Made by a program: the position numbers and the translations under genes
Notes under the pieces: generated by a model
What the model was told of the DNA's origin: nothing
Databases searched by the model: none
The model's input: only the letters and a program-made list of their open reading frames with translations
Shown: positions 27,335 through 35,859 of the stretch, one piece after another
How positions within the stretch are numbered: position 1 is the first letter of the stretch
Layout of the letters: every line of letters starts with the position of its first letter
NCBI RefSeq assembly: GCF_900475675.1
Contig: NZ_LS483403.1
Span: forward strand, 1,364,001 to 1,428,000
Length of the DNA stretch: 64,000 bases
Direction of reading: 5' to 3'
Source: Streptococcus lutetiensis
GTDB lineage: Bacteria; Bacillota; Bacilli; Lactobacillales; Streptococcaceae

Positions 27335-27353
27335 ATTATAGTAAACGCTTTCT
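27335..27353 (-). promoter_or_regulatory. lacS -10 element and catabolite response element
   Basis: TATAAT on the minus strand (27335-27340) is overlapped by the CRE-like AGTAAACGCTTTCT (27340-27353), which matches 12 of 14 positions of TGWAANCGNTNWCA. This suggests CcpA repression by glucose. Confidence 0.65.
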
Positions 27354-27372
27354 TAAACAAAGTTAACGAGTT

Positions 27373-27390
27373 TTAGTAAAGTTTTACTAA
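27373..27390. promoter_or_regulatory. Perfect palindrome upstream of the lacS promoter
   Basis: TTAGTAAA-gt-TTTACTAA. The form suits a LacI/GalR-family operator; GalR control of lacS is known in other streptococci, but assignment here is inferred. It also lies between the divergent lacS and ABC genes. Confidence 0.5.
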
Positions 27391-27433
27391 TTTTTAGTTT
27401 TAATTACCAAACTATTTCAGAAATGAATATCTA

Positions 27434-27448
27434 AATTTTCTGAAAATG
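27434..27448 (+). promoter_or_regulatory. CodY-like box upstream of the ABC ATPase gene
   Basis: AATTTTCTGAAAATG matches the CodY consensus AATTTTCWGAAAATT at 14 of 15 positions, 37 bp before the ATG at 27486. Confidence 0.55.
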
Positions 27449-27485
27449 ATACAATAACTATCAAATACTTGACGGAGGTTCTCCT

Positions 27486-28268
27486 ATGATTCAACTTTCT
27501 TTAACCAATGTTAGTCTAGAACGACAGAATAAAAAACTCTTGAATAATGTCACTTGGCAAGTCAACAAGGGCGAACACTGGGCAATTCTTGGGCTTAACG
27601 GTTCTGGCAAAACATCCCTTCTAAAACTCATCACCGCTGAATATTGGACTAGTCAGGGTAGCATGGAAGTTCTCGGAAATCAATTTGGAGGCACAGATAT
27701 CAGCAATATACGTACCAAAATTGGTATCGTTGGCTCTTTCATCGCCGAACGATTATCTCCACACATGCTAGCTGAAAAAATCGTCCTAACTGGAAAATAC
27801 AAATCAAGTATCCTTTATACTGAATACGGCGAAAAAGAACTTGAAGAAGCTAGACAAATGCTTATCTCTATTGGAGGTGAACACCTACTTGGACGCATTT
27901 ACGCTAGCCTTTCACAAGGTGAAAAGCAACTTCTTCTTATCGCCAGAAGTTTAATGGAAAGTCCAGAAATCTTGATTCTCGATGAAGCAACTAGTGGACT
28001 TGACCTTTTTGCCCGTGAAAAATTGCTGACACAAATTGAGCAAATCACTAGCTTGCCAAATGCGCCAACTATTATCTATGTTACTCACCATGCTGAAGAA
28101 ATCACACGTTCTTTCACACATGTCCTTTTGCTCAAAAAAGGTAACATCATCGCCAAAGGACCCAAAAATGAAGTTCTGACAGAAGAGATTCTGTCAGATT
28201 TCTATGACCAGCCAGTCTCAATCGTGCCACTTGGTGATGAACGTGTTTATATCAAACCTGAATTTTAA
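27486..28268 (+). CDS. Stand-alone ABC transporter ATP-binding protein
   Basis: ATPase of 260 residues. Walker A GLNGSGKTS is near residues 37-45, the signature is LSQGEKQLL (near 140) rather than LSGGQ, and Walker B is ILILDEATSGLD (near 160), with an H-loop at VTHHAEEI. The closest pattern is the YlmA/ModF-like soluble ATPase group. No permease or binding protein gene is adjacent, so its partner is elsewhere or it acts alone. A CodY-like box lies upstream. The ATG follows GGAGG. Confidence 0.85.
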   Translation: MIQLSLTNVSLERQNKKLLNNVTWQVNKGEHWAILGLNGSGKTSLLKLITAEYWTSQGSMEVLGNQFGGTDISNIRTKIGIVGSFIAERLSPHMLAEKIVLTGKYKSSILYTEYGEKELEEARQMLISIGGEHLLGRIYASLSQGEKQLLLIARSLMESPEILILDEATSGLDLFAREKLLTQIEQITSLPNAPTIIYVTHHAEEITRSFTHVLLLKKGNIIAKGPKNEVLTEEILSDFYDQPVSIVPLGDERVYIKPEF

Positions 28269-28279
28269 TAACGAAAAAC

Positions 28280-28310
28280 CTCTATGACCTTAATCATAGA
28301 GATTTTATTA
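28280..28310. terminator. Bidirectional terminator between the ABC gene and mnmM/ytqB
   Basis: CTCTATGA (28281-28288) pairs with TCATAGAG (28295-28302), with T-rich flanks on both sides. Confidence 0.85.
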
Positions 28311-28859
28311 TTAACGTAATTTTTCAATCATAACCAAGAAAGGTGGTTGGTGAATTTGGTTAAGAGGTTTGTAAAGCATGGTTGCAAACTCTTTTTGGTC
28401 GAGCGCTGAAATAAACTCTAGCACTGCGTCTTTTTCCATGTCGCCACCTTCATGACCATAATAAATCATGATGGCTAGACGCCCACCGATTTCAAGACGT
28501 TCTAAGATTTTTTCAATCGCTACAAGCGTCGTATCTGGTTTGGTAATCACTGTTTTATCAGCACTTGGCAAATAGCCCAGATTGAAAATCCCTGCGCGGA
28601 TAGGCTCACTAACGTACCTATCAAGATTTTGATGACCATCAAGAATCAATTGTGCATTTGAAATAACTTGTTTTTCTAAGCGTTCTTTGGTGCTTTTTAA
28701 AGCTTGTTCTTGCACATCAAAAGCATAAACCTTTTTAGCATGCTGGGCTAAAAAAGCTGTATCATTACCATTGCCCATTGTCGCATCGACAGCCACGGCA
28801 CTAGCATCTAGCACTTCTGCCAAAAAATCATGCGACAAATGTAAAGGTCGTTTTATCAT
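28311..28859 (-). CDS. mnmM: Class I SAM methyltransferase, YtqB/MnmM family
   Basis: Rossmann-fold methyltransferase of 182 residues. SAM motif I is AVDATMGNGNDTAFLA (near residues 23-38) and motif IV GIFNLGYLPSADK (near 90-102). In Bacillus subtilis YtqB has been identified as MnmM, which methylates nm5s2U34 to mnm5s2U34 in tRNA; transfer of that role here rests on family identity. Its start overlaps the stop of the radical SAM gene by 4 bp, an arrangement kept in Firmicutes (ytqA-ytqB). Confidence 0.82.
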   Translation of the reverse strand: MIKRPLHLSHDFLAEVLDASAVAVDATMGNGNDTAFLAQHAKKVYAFDVQEQALKSTKERLEKQVISNAQLILDGHQNLDRYVSEPIRAGIFNLGYLPSADKTVITKPDTTLVAIEKILERLEIGGRLAIMIYYGHEGGDMEKDAVLEFISALDQKEFATMLYKPLNQIHQPPFLVMIEKLR

Positions 28860-29794
28860 GATTTAAACTCCTCTTCTACCTTACAGCCTTGATAAGAGCC
28901 ACGGCGTTCCATTTCTTTATCAATGGCATTCAAGACTTCCCATTTTTTGAGACTCCACATTGGTCCAATCAACATATCACGCGGAGCATCACCAGTAATG
29001 CGGTGAATCACGATATTTTTAGGAATAATCTCCAATTGGTCACAAATGATATTGACGTATTCGTCCATACTGAGCAATTTCAAACGCCCTTCATGGTAAT
29101 CACGTTGCATTTTCGTACTTGTCATCAAGTGAAGCAAATGAAGTTTGATTCCATCAATCTCGTTATCGGTCACACAACGTCGAACATTCTCAACCATCAT
29201 CTCATGTGTTTCCCCTGGAAGACCATTAATCAAGTGAGAAACAATCTCAACCTTAGGAGCCAATTCACGAAGACGTTTCACCGTTTTAACGTAAAGGTCA
29301 TAAGTGTGAGCACGGTTAATGATTTTAGAAGTTTCATCATAAGTGGTCTGCAACCCAAGTTCAACAGTCACATGCATACGCTCAGACAACTCAGCAATGT
29401 AGGCAATGGTTTCATCTGGCAGACAGTCGGGACGTGTCCCGATATTAATCCCGACAACACCAGGCTCGTTAATGGCTTGTTCATAGCGTTCTCGAATCAC
29501 ATCAACCGTGTCGTGTGTATTGGTGAAGTTTTGGAAATAAACCAAGTATTTCTTAACTTCTGGCCATTTACGGTGCATGAAATCTATTTCTTTATAAAAC
29601 TGATCACGAATTGGAGCATCTGGAGCCACGATAGCATCACCAGAACCTGATACTGTACAGAAAGTACAGCCACCATACGCTACCGTCCCATCACGGTTAG
29701 GACAATCAAAGCCCGCATCAATAGGAACTTTAAAAATCTTTTCTCCAAAAATCTCGCGATAATAATCATTTAGAGTATTGTAACGTTTTTTCAT
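28856..29794 (-). CDS. TIGR01212-family radical SAM protein (YtqA/YhcC-like)
   Basis: Radical SAM enzyme of 312 residues with a cluster motif C-x9-C-x2-C in DCPNRDGTVAYGGCTFC (near residues 29-45), differing from the canonical C-x3-C-x2-C as usual for this family and the related Elp3-like group. The body includes GINIGTRPDCLPDE and VELGLQTTYDET, characteristic of this group. The reaction is not established. It is translationally coupled to the tRNA methyltransferase gene, which suggests a role in RNA modification. Confidence 0.85.
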   Translation of the reverse strand: MKKRYNTLNDYYREIFGEKIFKVPIDAGFDCPNRDGTVAYGGCTFCTVSGSGDAIVAPDAPIRDQFYKEIDFMHRKWPEVKKYLVYFQNFTNTHDTVDVIRERYEQAINEPGVVGINIGTRPDCLPDETIAYIAELSERMHVTVELGLQTTYDETSKIINRAHTYDLYVKTVKRLRELAPKVEIVSHLINGLPGETHEMMVENVRRCVTDNEIDGIKLHLLHLMTSTKMQRDYHEGRLKLLSMDEYVNIICDQLEIIPKNIVIHRITGDAPRDMLIGPMWSLKKWEVLNAIDKEMERRGSYQGCKVEEEFKS

Positions 29795-29843
29795 AGCTTT
29801 TATTATAACACTTTCTAAGCACGAGACAAACTCAAGTCATCTT

Positions 29844-29869
29844 AAAAAGACGACCCGTCGGTCGTCTCC
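29844..29869 (-). terminator. Terminator of the PAP2 phosphatase gene
   Basis: AGACGACC (29848-29855) / GGTCGTCT (29860-29867) stem with a T-run on the minus strand. Confidence 0.88.
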
Positions 29870-29876
29870 TTCATAC

Positions 29877-30533
29877 TTAATCTTGTTTTCCTTGGAAACG
29901 CCATTCAAAACGCTTCTTGTCATAAATTGGGTATACAGCTAGAGAAATGGCAAGAGCTAGCAACCAACCACCTAAGATATCTGTTGGGTAATGGACACCT
30001 AAGTAGATACGAGAGACAGCTGTTAAAAGAGCAAGTACTAGCACCAAAACTTGCAAAAGTCGCTTAGCTACTGTTTTTGTCAAATGTTGCTCGATAATAA
30101 TCATCAAACTAATAGCCACAATCATACTGGATGCCGCATGCCAACTTGGGAACGATGGCCCCATTGGTCGTTTAACTAAGAATTCCAAACTTGGTCTTGG
30201 ACGATTATAAAGGTACTTAAAGACTGTCGAAAAAGCCCCCATTAAAACTAAATTGCCAGCTAAGAGAAGTCCTTCCGTCTTCCAATTTTTTCGGAAATAG
30301 AAAAAGGCTGCAATGGCAAATGTATAGACAAAGGCAAGCGCTTCATGACCAAAATTTGTGATAACTTTAAAGAAAACGGTCAGATGAGCTGGTAAATCTC
30401 CACGAACGCTTAATTGAATACTTGAATCAAGTCCTGTTACAGCTTCAGGATAAAATTTTACAACATAGCCCAACATCATAAAAATCACGAGAAAGGTTGA
30501 GCCAAGTGTAAAATAGGTTTGTTTATGTTTCAT
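29877..30533 (-). CDS. PAP2-family membrane phosphatase
   Basis: Membrane phosphatase of 218 residues with about six helices. The acid phosphatase motifs are KYLYNRPRP (near 100), PSWHAAS (near 130; Trp replaces the usual Gly of PSGH) and SRIYLGVHYPTDILGG (near 175). The family dephosphorylates phosphatidate or undecaprenyl pyrophosphate; substrate unresolved here. ATG 30533 follows GAAAGG; an upstream GTG at 30548 overlaps that site. Confidence 0.87.
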   Translation of the reverse strand: MKHKQTYFTLGSTFLVIFMMLGYVVKFYPEAVTGLDSSIQLSVRGDLPAHLTVFFKVITNFGHEALAFVYTFAIAAFFYFRKNWKTEGLLLAGNLVLMGAFSTVFKYLYNRPRPSLEFLVKRPMGPSFPSWHAASSMIVAISLMIIIEQHLTKTVAKRLLQVLVLVLALLTAVSRIYLGVHYPTDILGGWLLALAISLAVYPIYDKKRFEWRFQGKQD

Positions 30534-30671
30534 GTTAATACCTTTCACAAGAATTTAGTGTAACAGTATTATTATAACGCAGTTCATTTTTTTAGCCTAG
30601 CCAGAGCCTCTAAATTCTGTAGCAAAACTGTAGCAGTTTAAACAAAGGTTAAGTTCAATAGCAGATTAACC

Positions 30672-30700
30672 AAAAAGTCTAGGACTCTGTCCCAGACTTA
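30672..30700 (-). terminator. Terminator of ribU
   Basis: AAGTCT.GGAC-tct-GTCC.AGACTT, with a T-run on the minus strand, 9 bp after the ribU stop. Confidence 0.85.
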
Positions 30701-30708
30701 TCATGTAT

Positions 30709-31275
30709 TTATTTCATTAAAATCGGTTTTAGGCATGTCCATAGGATGAAGAAGGAAATAGAGAAAATCACTCCTTCAATCAAGTTAAATGGAACAACCA
30801 TTGCAAAAAGGTAATTTCCTAAACCTAGAATAGCTGAAATATCAAAGTTTGCAAATTGGGCATAAAGTGGTACCGCATAGATATAGTTTAATATCAACAT
30901 AGCCACGGTCAAACCAATCGTTCCCACAACTGAAGCCAAAACAAAAGTTTTCAAACTTGGTTTTCGATTCCAAATGAAAGCCATAGCTAACAAGAAAACT
31001 CCTAAAGCGACCACATTCATTGGCATGCCAATCAAGGTGGTAACACCACCATTATTTAACATGAGTTTTAGAAGTGTTCGCAAAATCAAAATTCCAAGCG
31101 CACTTTGCAAGTCAATCATCATAAGACCAACTAAGACTGGTAAGATTGAAAAATCAAATTGCAAGAAGCTGGCTGATGGAATCAGCGGAAATTGCAAATA
31201 CATCAACAAGAACGAAAGCGTCGATAAAATGGCAATATGCGCCAATTTACGTGTGTTAGTCATAGTTTCAAGCAT
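30709..31275 (-). CDS. ribU: Riboflavin ECF transporter substrate-binding subunit RibU
   Basis: Integral membrane S component of 188 residues with about six helices that binds riboflavin and works with a shared EcfAA'T energy module. The N-terminus LAHIAILSTLSFLLMYLQFP and FLQFDFSILPVLVG are typical RibU features. The assignment is greatly strengthened by an FMN riboswitch directly upstream. ATG 31275 follows GGAGG at about 10 nt; MTNTRK (31263) has no ribosome site. The ECF energy genes are not in this window. Confidence 0.94.
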   Translation of the reverse strand: MLETMTNTRKLAHIAILSTLSFLLMYLQFPLIPSASFLQFDFSILPVLVGLMMIDLQSALGILILRTLLKLMLNNGGVTTLIGMPMNVVALGVFLLAMAFIWNRKPSLKTFVLASVVGTIGLTVAMLILNYIYAVPLYAQFANFDISAILGLGNYLFAMVVPFNLIEGVIFSISFFILWTCLKPILMK

Positions 31276-31356
31276 AAAAAAGTTCCTCCAATTTTCTCAA
31301 ATTGAAAGAAGGCGTTCGAGTATATTGCTGTAGTCAAAAATCCTAGGCAAACTCTT

Positions 31357-31509
31357 GGTCTTCTCCCATCCAGACTTTACTGTCGGTTCTGGAATCTCAC
31401 CAGATCAACTGCCAAGCAGCTCGCGGACTTTTATATTGCTCTCGTTCTCTTAGCAAACAACGAAAGGCAACACCGCCGGTCGGGAATTGCACCCTGCCCT
31501 GAAGACACC
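31357..31509 (-). ncRNA. FMN riboswitch (RFN element) controlling ribU
   Basis: Read on the minus strand, GTCTTCAGGGCAGGGTGCAA, CCCGACCGGCGGTG and GGTGAGATTCCAGAACCGAC, then GTCTGGATGGGAGAAGAC, match the conserved RFN core in order. The outer P1 helix pairs 31358-31363 with 31501-31506. The rest of the 31276-31639 gap contains the ribU ribosome site and the trmL terminator. Confidence 0.97.
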
Positions 31510-31605
31510 CTTAGAATATCAAAAAAAATCAAGCTCTGCAATATTTTTGACTGAAAAATCTTAATTTTATGCTGATTTTCCTCACTTTTTGGACTTTTAT
31601 ACGTC

Positions 31606-31631
31606 AAAAGCAGTCCTAAAGGACTGCTTTT
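31606..31631 (-). terminator. Terminator of trmL
   Basis: AAAAGCAGTCCT-aa-AGGACTGCTTTT, immediately after the trmL stop. Confidence 0.93.
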
Positions 31632-31639
31632 CTTTTCTT

Positions 31640-32185
31640 TTATTTTAGTTTATCATGCTCGTAAGTGTGGCTGAGTTCCAAATTTGGAAATACTTGTTGG
31701 CGAAGTGCTTCATAAACAATCATACAGACGGTGTTTGACAAATTCAAGCTGCGCACGTGTTCATCATTCATCGGAATACGAAGCGCTTTTTCAGGATTTG
31801 CTCGCATGAAGTCTTCAGGAAGACCTTTATCTTCTCGACCGAAAAGGAAATAATGATGGTTGCCATCATTGTAGTTTTCGTCAGAATAAACTTTTTCAGC
31901 AAATTTACTAATCAAGTGAACTTTCCCATCACATTTTTCCATAAATTTTTCAATGCTATCATAGAATGTCACATCAAGTTTGTCCCAATAATCAAGCCCT
32001 GCGCGTTTCATTTTACGGTCATCAATTGGGAATCCCATTGGACGAATGATATGTAGTGGTGTATTGGTTGCAGCACAAGTTCTAGCAATATTTCCTGTAT
32101 TTTGTGGAATTTGTGGTTGAAAAAGAACGACATGATTGACAGCCTTAGTAGCTTTTTCTTGGTAATCAAGTTCTTCGATATTCAT
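31640..32185 (-). CDS. trmL: tRNA (cytidine/uridine-34 2'-O)-methyltransferase
   Basis: SPOUT-superfamily methyltransferase of 181 residues that methylates the wobble base ribose of tRNA-Leu. Knot-fold motifs are [13 protein letters not shown] (near 24), [12 protein letters not shown] (near 100) and [19 protein letters not shown] (near 136). ATG 32185 (MNIEELDYQ) follows AGAGGA; the longer frame from 32248 runs through a non-homologous leader. Monocistronic with a strong terminator. Upstream is a leader with an inverted repeat (32277-32301). Confidence 0.93.
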   Translation of the reverse strand: MNIEELDYQEKATKAVNHVVLFQPQIPQNTGNIARTCAATNTPLHIIRPMGFPIDDRKMKRAGLDYWDKLDVTFYDSIEKFMEKCDGKVHLISKFAEKVYSDENYNDGNHHYFLFGREDKGLPEDFMRANPEKALRIPMNDEHVRSLNLSNTVCMIVYEALRQQVFPNLELSHTYEHDKLK

Positions 32186-32276
32186 AACTATTCCTCTCCG
32201 TTTTTTGACATAAAAATAAACCACACTGCCCGGAGTCAAGCTCAGCAAACAGCATGGTTGGCGGCGATTTATTAAC

Positions 32277-32301
32277 TTAAATCATAACAGGTTTGATTTA
32301 A
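32277..32301. repeat. Inverted repeat upstream of trmL
   Basis: TTAAATCA (32277-32284) and TGATTTAA (32294-32301), perfect 8-bp arms with a 9-nt spacer, in the 270-bp gap between kimA and trmL. It could be an operator or part of a structured leader; no known family recognised. Confidence 0.35.
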
Positions 32302-32416
32302 ACTAACGAATTCTTATAAATTATTATAACACTTTAACATGCAAAGTCAACGTATTTGACGCGAAAATGTCATGTTTTTACGGCTTTTTCGATGTAAGCC
32401 TTTTCTTTTACAAAAT

Positions 32417-32447
32417 TAAAAGAAGCCTTGATATGAAAGGCTTCTTA
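32417..32447 (-). terminator. Terminator of kimA
   Basis: AGAAGCCTT (32421-32429) / AAGGCTTCT (32437-32445) just downstream of kimA. Confidence 0.85.
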
Positions 32448-32455
32448 AACATTTA

Positions 32456-34303
32456 TTATTTCTTCAAATGATATGAATAAGTTGCAATGATAATGTCTTC
32501 ATACCAACGTAAACGCGCACGGATACGTAGGCTCATTTGGTTGTGAAGTATGTTTTGCCAACTGTGTTTTGGAATGAATTTTGGAATAATAACCGTCATA
32601 GTGTGATTATTTTTCTTAGCTTCATGATTCATTTTTTGAACAAACATCATAGTTGGTTTCACAATATCACGGTAGTTTGATTCAATATTGACAAAGGTAA
32701 CATCTGGGAAATAGTGTTTGAATTCTTCTTCAACTTCTAAGTCTTTTTCACGTGTTTCCAAGGTTGATACGTGCATGGCAACAACCGTTTGTCCAATGCT
32801 TTTAGCATAGTTGATAGCACGAATACTTGCTTGTGTCATATTGCCGACCAAAATCAAAACCGTATTACCATCATAATGGATATTCTTAACATCATCTGTC
32901 AAACGAAGTTGCATAGCAACATTCTTGTAGTGATTCTTAATAGAATGGAACAAGAACATCAAGACAAAGATGATTGGGAAGAATGGCCAGATTTCACCAA
33001 TTCTAAAAATCAATAAAATCAAAATGATGAGGTAACAAATAATTGCTCCCAAGATATTAGCCACAGAATGTTTCAAATAGCCTTGACCAAATTTGCGTTT
33101 CCAGTGAATGATCATCCCCGTTTGTGAAAGGGCAAATGGGACAAATACCCCAATGGTATAAAGCGGAATAAGACGCTCAGTTGAACCGTTAAAGATACAA
33201 AGAAGCGCAATTGCCCCAACTGCTAGGGTAATGATACCATTTGAATAGCCAAGACGTGCCCCTTTTTCCATAAAGAGGTGAGGCATGTATTTGTTCTTAG
33301 CCATGTTGAAAGATAACATTGGAAAGGCGGAAAAGCCAGTATTTGCAGCAACCGCCAAGATTAAGGCTGTTGATAATTGGAAAATGTAGAACAAAGCATT
33401 TCCGATTGTTGAATCACCAAAGATACGTTGCGCAATTTGAGCCAAAATGGTTACATGAGCTGATGGTGTAATTCCCAACCAATAATTTAGGAATGTAATT
33501 CCTGCAAACATAATTCCAAGAATTAGTGACATGATGGCAAGGGTGCCAGCTGCATTTTTTTCTTTTGGTTTCTTGAAAAATGGCACCGCATTTGAAATAG
33601 CTTCAACACCAGTCAATGAAGCTGAACCGCTGGTAAAAGCTCTCAGCAAAAGAATAATAGACACTCCTGGAACCACTTTACCAATGTGTGCTGTTGCCGT
33701 ATAAGCCAAATGCCCAGTCAGAATTTGAAAAGCACCATATGCAATCAAGAATAAAATACTTACAATGAACAAATAAACTGGAATCATCAAAGATTTTGCC
33801 GATTCGCGCAAACCACGTAAATTCATAAACATTAAAGCCAAAACCAGAACAATCGAAATTTCTAAATTAAATTCCTTAATGGCTGGAAAAGCTGATGTAA
33901 TAGCATCGGCACCAGATGACACCGAAACAGCTACTGTCAACATATAGTCAACCAACAAACTACCACCCGCAATTAATCCCATACTTGGTGATAAATTTTC
34001 CGTAGATACCATGTAGGCACCGCCACCCTTAGGGTAAGCATGGATAACTTGTTGGTAAGAAATCGTTAGGCTTGCTAACAATACCAAAACCAAAAGTCCA
34101 ATTGGTAAAGACCACCAAATTGCCGCCGCAGAAATAGTTGTCAAAACTAAGATAACTTGTTCTGGACCATAAGCAATAGATGAAAGGGCATCGCTAGACA
34201 ACATGGCCAAAGCTTGTGATTTGGATAGCAGATGATCCTCATCAGTCTCGCCAGCTGATTCCAGGCGATTACCAATAAAAACATTTCGTAACTTTTCAAG
34301 CAT
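32456..34303 (-). CDS. kimA: KimA-type potassium importer (APC superfamily)
   Basis: Membrane protein of 615 residues. About 12 helices (residues 25-470) of the APC fold are followed by a cytoplasmic C-terminal domain of about 140 residues (from NVAMQLRLTDDVKNIHYDGN). This resembles B. subtilis KimA (YdaO, 607 aa), a high-affinity potassium-proton symporter inhibited by c-di-AMP. Generic annotation as amino acid permease is less likely, given the domain layout and the location divergent from trkA-trkH. No c-di-AMP riboswitch is seen upstream. Confidence 0.85.
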   Translation of the reverse strand: MLEKLRNVFIGNRLESAGETDEDHLLSKSQALAMLSSDALSSIAYGPEQVILVLTTISAAAIWWSLPIGLLVLVLLASLTISYQQVIHAYPKGGGAYMVSTENLSPSMGLIAGGSLLVDYMLTVAVSVSSGADAITSAFPAIKEFNLEISIVLVLALMFMNLRGLRESAKSLMIPVYLFIVSILFLIAYGAFQILTGHLAYTATAHIGKVVPGVSIILLLRAFTSGSASLTGVEAISNAVPFFKKPKEKNAAGTLAIMSLILGIMFAGITFLNYWLGITPSAHVTILAQIAQRIFGDSTIGNALFYIFQLSTALILAVAANTGFSAFPMLSFNMAKNKYMPHLFMEKGARLGYSNGIITLAVGAIALLCIFNGSTERLIPLYTIGVFVPFALSQTGMIIHWKRKFGQGYLKHSVANILGAIICYLIILILLIFRIGEIWPFFPIIFVLMFLFHSIKNHYKNVAMQLRLTDDVKNIHYDGNTVLILVGNMTQASIRAINYAKSIGQTVVAMHVSTLETREKDLEVEEEFKHYFPDVTFVNIESNYRDIVKPTMMFVQKMNHEAKKNNHTMTVIIPKFIPKHSWQNILHNQMSLRIRARLRWYEDIIIATYSYHLKK

Positions 34304-34506
34304 TGAAATTTCTCCCTAAAATTAGATAACGACTCATTATAGTTCTCTCACTGATATTTCGCAAGCGTTTTGATGATTTGTAACCTAATTTTAACAATCA
34401 TTGTTAGCTTTGATAAATCAAGCTTAATCCCTTGTCAGCAGTTAGAATGGCTAGTATTTTTAGGAAAAATAGAGTAATATAGATACGATACATTTCGGAG
34501 GTTAAA

Positions 34507-35856
34507 ATGAAAATAATTGTTGTCGGCGGAGGTAAGGTTGGTACCGCACTTTGTCGCTCTCTTGTTGAAGAAAAACACAATGTCGTCTTAATTGAAGAAA
34601 AAGAAGCTGTTTTAAAAAATATTACCAAACGTCACGATATTATGGGAATCGTTGGTAATGGTGCTAACTTTAAAATCCTTGAGCAAGCTGATGTTGCTAA
34701 CTGCGATATCTTTATTGCTCTGACTGATAAAGACGAAGTTAATATGATTTCAGCTGTTCTTGCCAAACAAATGGGCGCTAAAGAAACGGTTGTCCGTGTT
34801 CGTAATCCAGAATACTCAAATACTTATTTCAAAGATAAGAATTTTCTTGGCTTTTCTTTGGTGGTCAATCCAGAATTGTTAACTGCACGTTATATTGCTA
34901 ATACTGTTGACTTTCCAAATGCCCTTTCTGTTGAGCACTTTGTCAATGGACGTGTCATGCTGATGGAATTTGTGATTTCTGATGGCAGTAAACTTTGCCA
35001 CATGAGTTTAAGCCAGTTCCGTAAAAAATTCGGCAACATAGTTATCTGTGCTATCGAACGTCGTGGAAAATTAATCATTCCTGATGGGGATGCAACACTA
35101 CAAACTGCTGATAAGATTTTCGTTACAGGAAATCGTATTGACATGATTCTTTTCCACAATTCTGTAAAAACCAAATCTATCAAAAACATGATGATTATTG
35201 GTGCTGGACGAATTGCATACTACTTGCTCAACATCCTTAAGAACACTAAGATGAATCTTAAGGTCATTGAAAATAATCCTGAGCAAGCTCAGATGTTCAG
35301 CCAAGACTTTCCAAACGTCCATGTCGTTCAAGGTGACGGTACAGCCAAGAGTGTACTCCTAGAAGAATGTGTAGAAAACTTTGATGCGGTCGCAACACTA
35401 ACTGGGGTAGATGAAGAAAACATCATCACTTCCATGTTCCTTGAAACACTTGGCGTACGAAAAAATATCACCAAAGTCAACCGTACTAGCTTGCTTGAAA
35501 TTATCGACACTAGCCAATTTTCAAGTATTATCACACCAAAAAGTATTGCGGTTGATAGCATGATGCACTTCATTCGTGGTCGTGTGAATGCCCAAGACTC
35601 AAACCTTGATGCCATGCACCACGTTGCTAATGGTCGTATCGAGACCTTACAATTTGAAATTCGTGAAAATAATAAAATGGCAGGCAAGAGTCTCTCATCA
35701 CTGAAATTCAAAGAAAATATTCTGATTGCTGCGATTATCCGCAAAGGTAAAACCATTTATCCAACTGGTGAGGATGTCTTTGAAGTTGGTGATAAGATTG
35801 TCGTCGTAACCTTCTTGAAAAACATCACGCGCATCTATGATTTGTTAGCGAGGTAA
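34507..35856 (+). CDS. trkA: Trk potassium uptake system NAD-binding subunit TrkA
   Basis: Cytoplasmic regulatory subunit of 449 residues with two tandem RCK units: RCK_N at about 1-125 (GGGKVGTALCRSL is the nucleotide-binding loop) and 225-345 (IGAGRIAYYLLNIL), each followed by an RCK_C domain (about 140-215 and 370-449). Related RCK_C proteins bind c-di-AMP in streptococci (CabP), so inhibition by that messenger is plausible. The ATG follows CGGAGG. The trkH gene follows after 3 bp; kimA is divergent. Confidence 0.94.
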   Translation: MKIIVVGGGKVGTALCRSLVEEKHNVVLIEEKEAVLKNITKRHDIMGIVGNGANFKILEQADVANCDIFIALTDKDEVNMISAVLAKQMGAKETVVRVRNPEYSNTYFKDKNFLGFSLVVNPELLTARYIANTVDFPNALSVEHFVNGRVMLMEFVISDGSKLCHMSLSQFRKKFGNIVICAIERRGKLIIPDGDATLQTADKIFVTGNRIDMILFHNSVKTKSIKNMMIIGAGRIAYYLLNILKNTKMNLKVIENNPEQAQMFSQDFPNVHVVQGDGTAKSVLLEECVENFDAVATLTGVDEENIITSMFLETLGVRKNITKVNRTSLLEIIDTSQFSSIITPKSIAVDSMMHFIRGRVNAQDSNLDAMHHVANGRIETLQFEIRENNKMAGKSLSSLKFKENILIAAIIRKGKTIYPTGEDVFEVGDKIVVVTFLKNITRIYDLLAR

Positions 35857-35859
35857 GTT

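Noticed and set aside
28889..29650. 253-codon plus-strand open frame
   Set aside because: It is antisense to the radical SAM gene, has no ribosome site and no family features; the minus-strand protein has clear motifs.
32456..34303. Amino acid permease
   Set aside because: The KimA-like length, soluble C-terminal domain and trkAH neighbours fit potassium import better.
34304..34506. c-di-AMP (ydaO) riboswitch before kimA
   Set aside because: The gap is short and lacks the conserved ydaO core; only promoters are plausible.
35328..35756. 142-codon minus-strand frame
   Set aside because: Lies entirely inside trkA on the opposite strand; composition follows the trkA codons.
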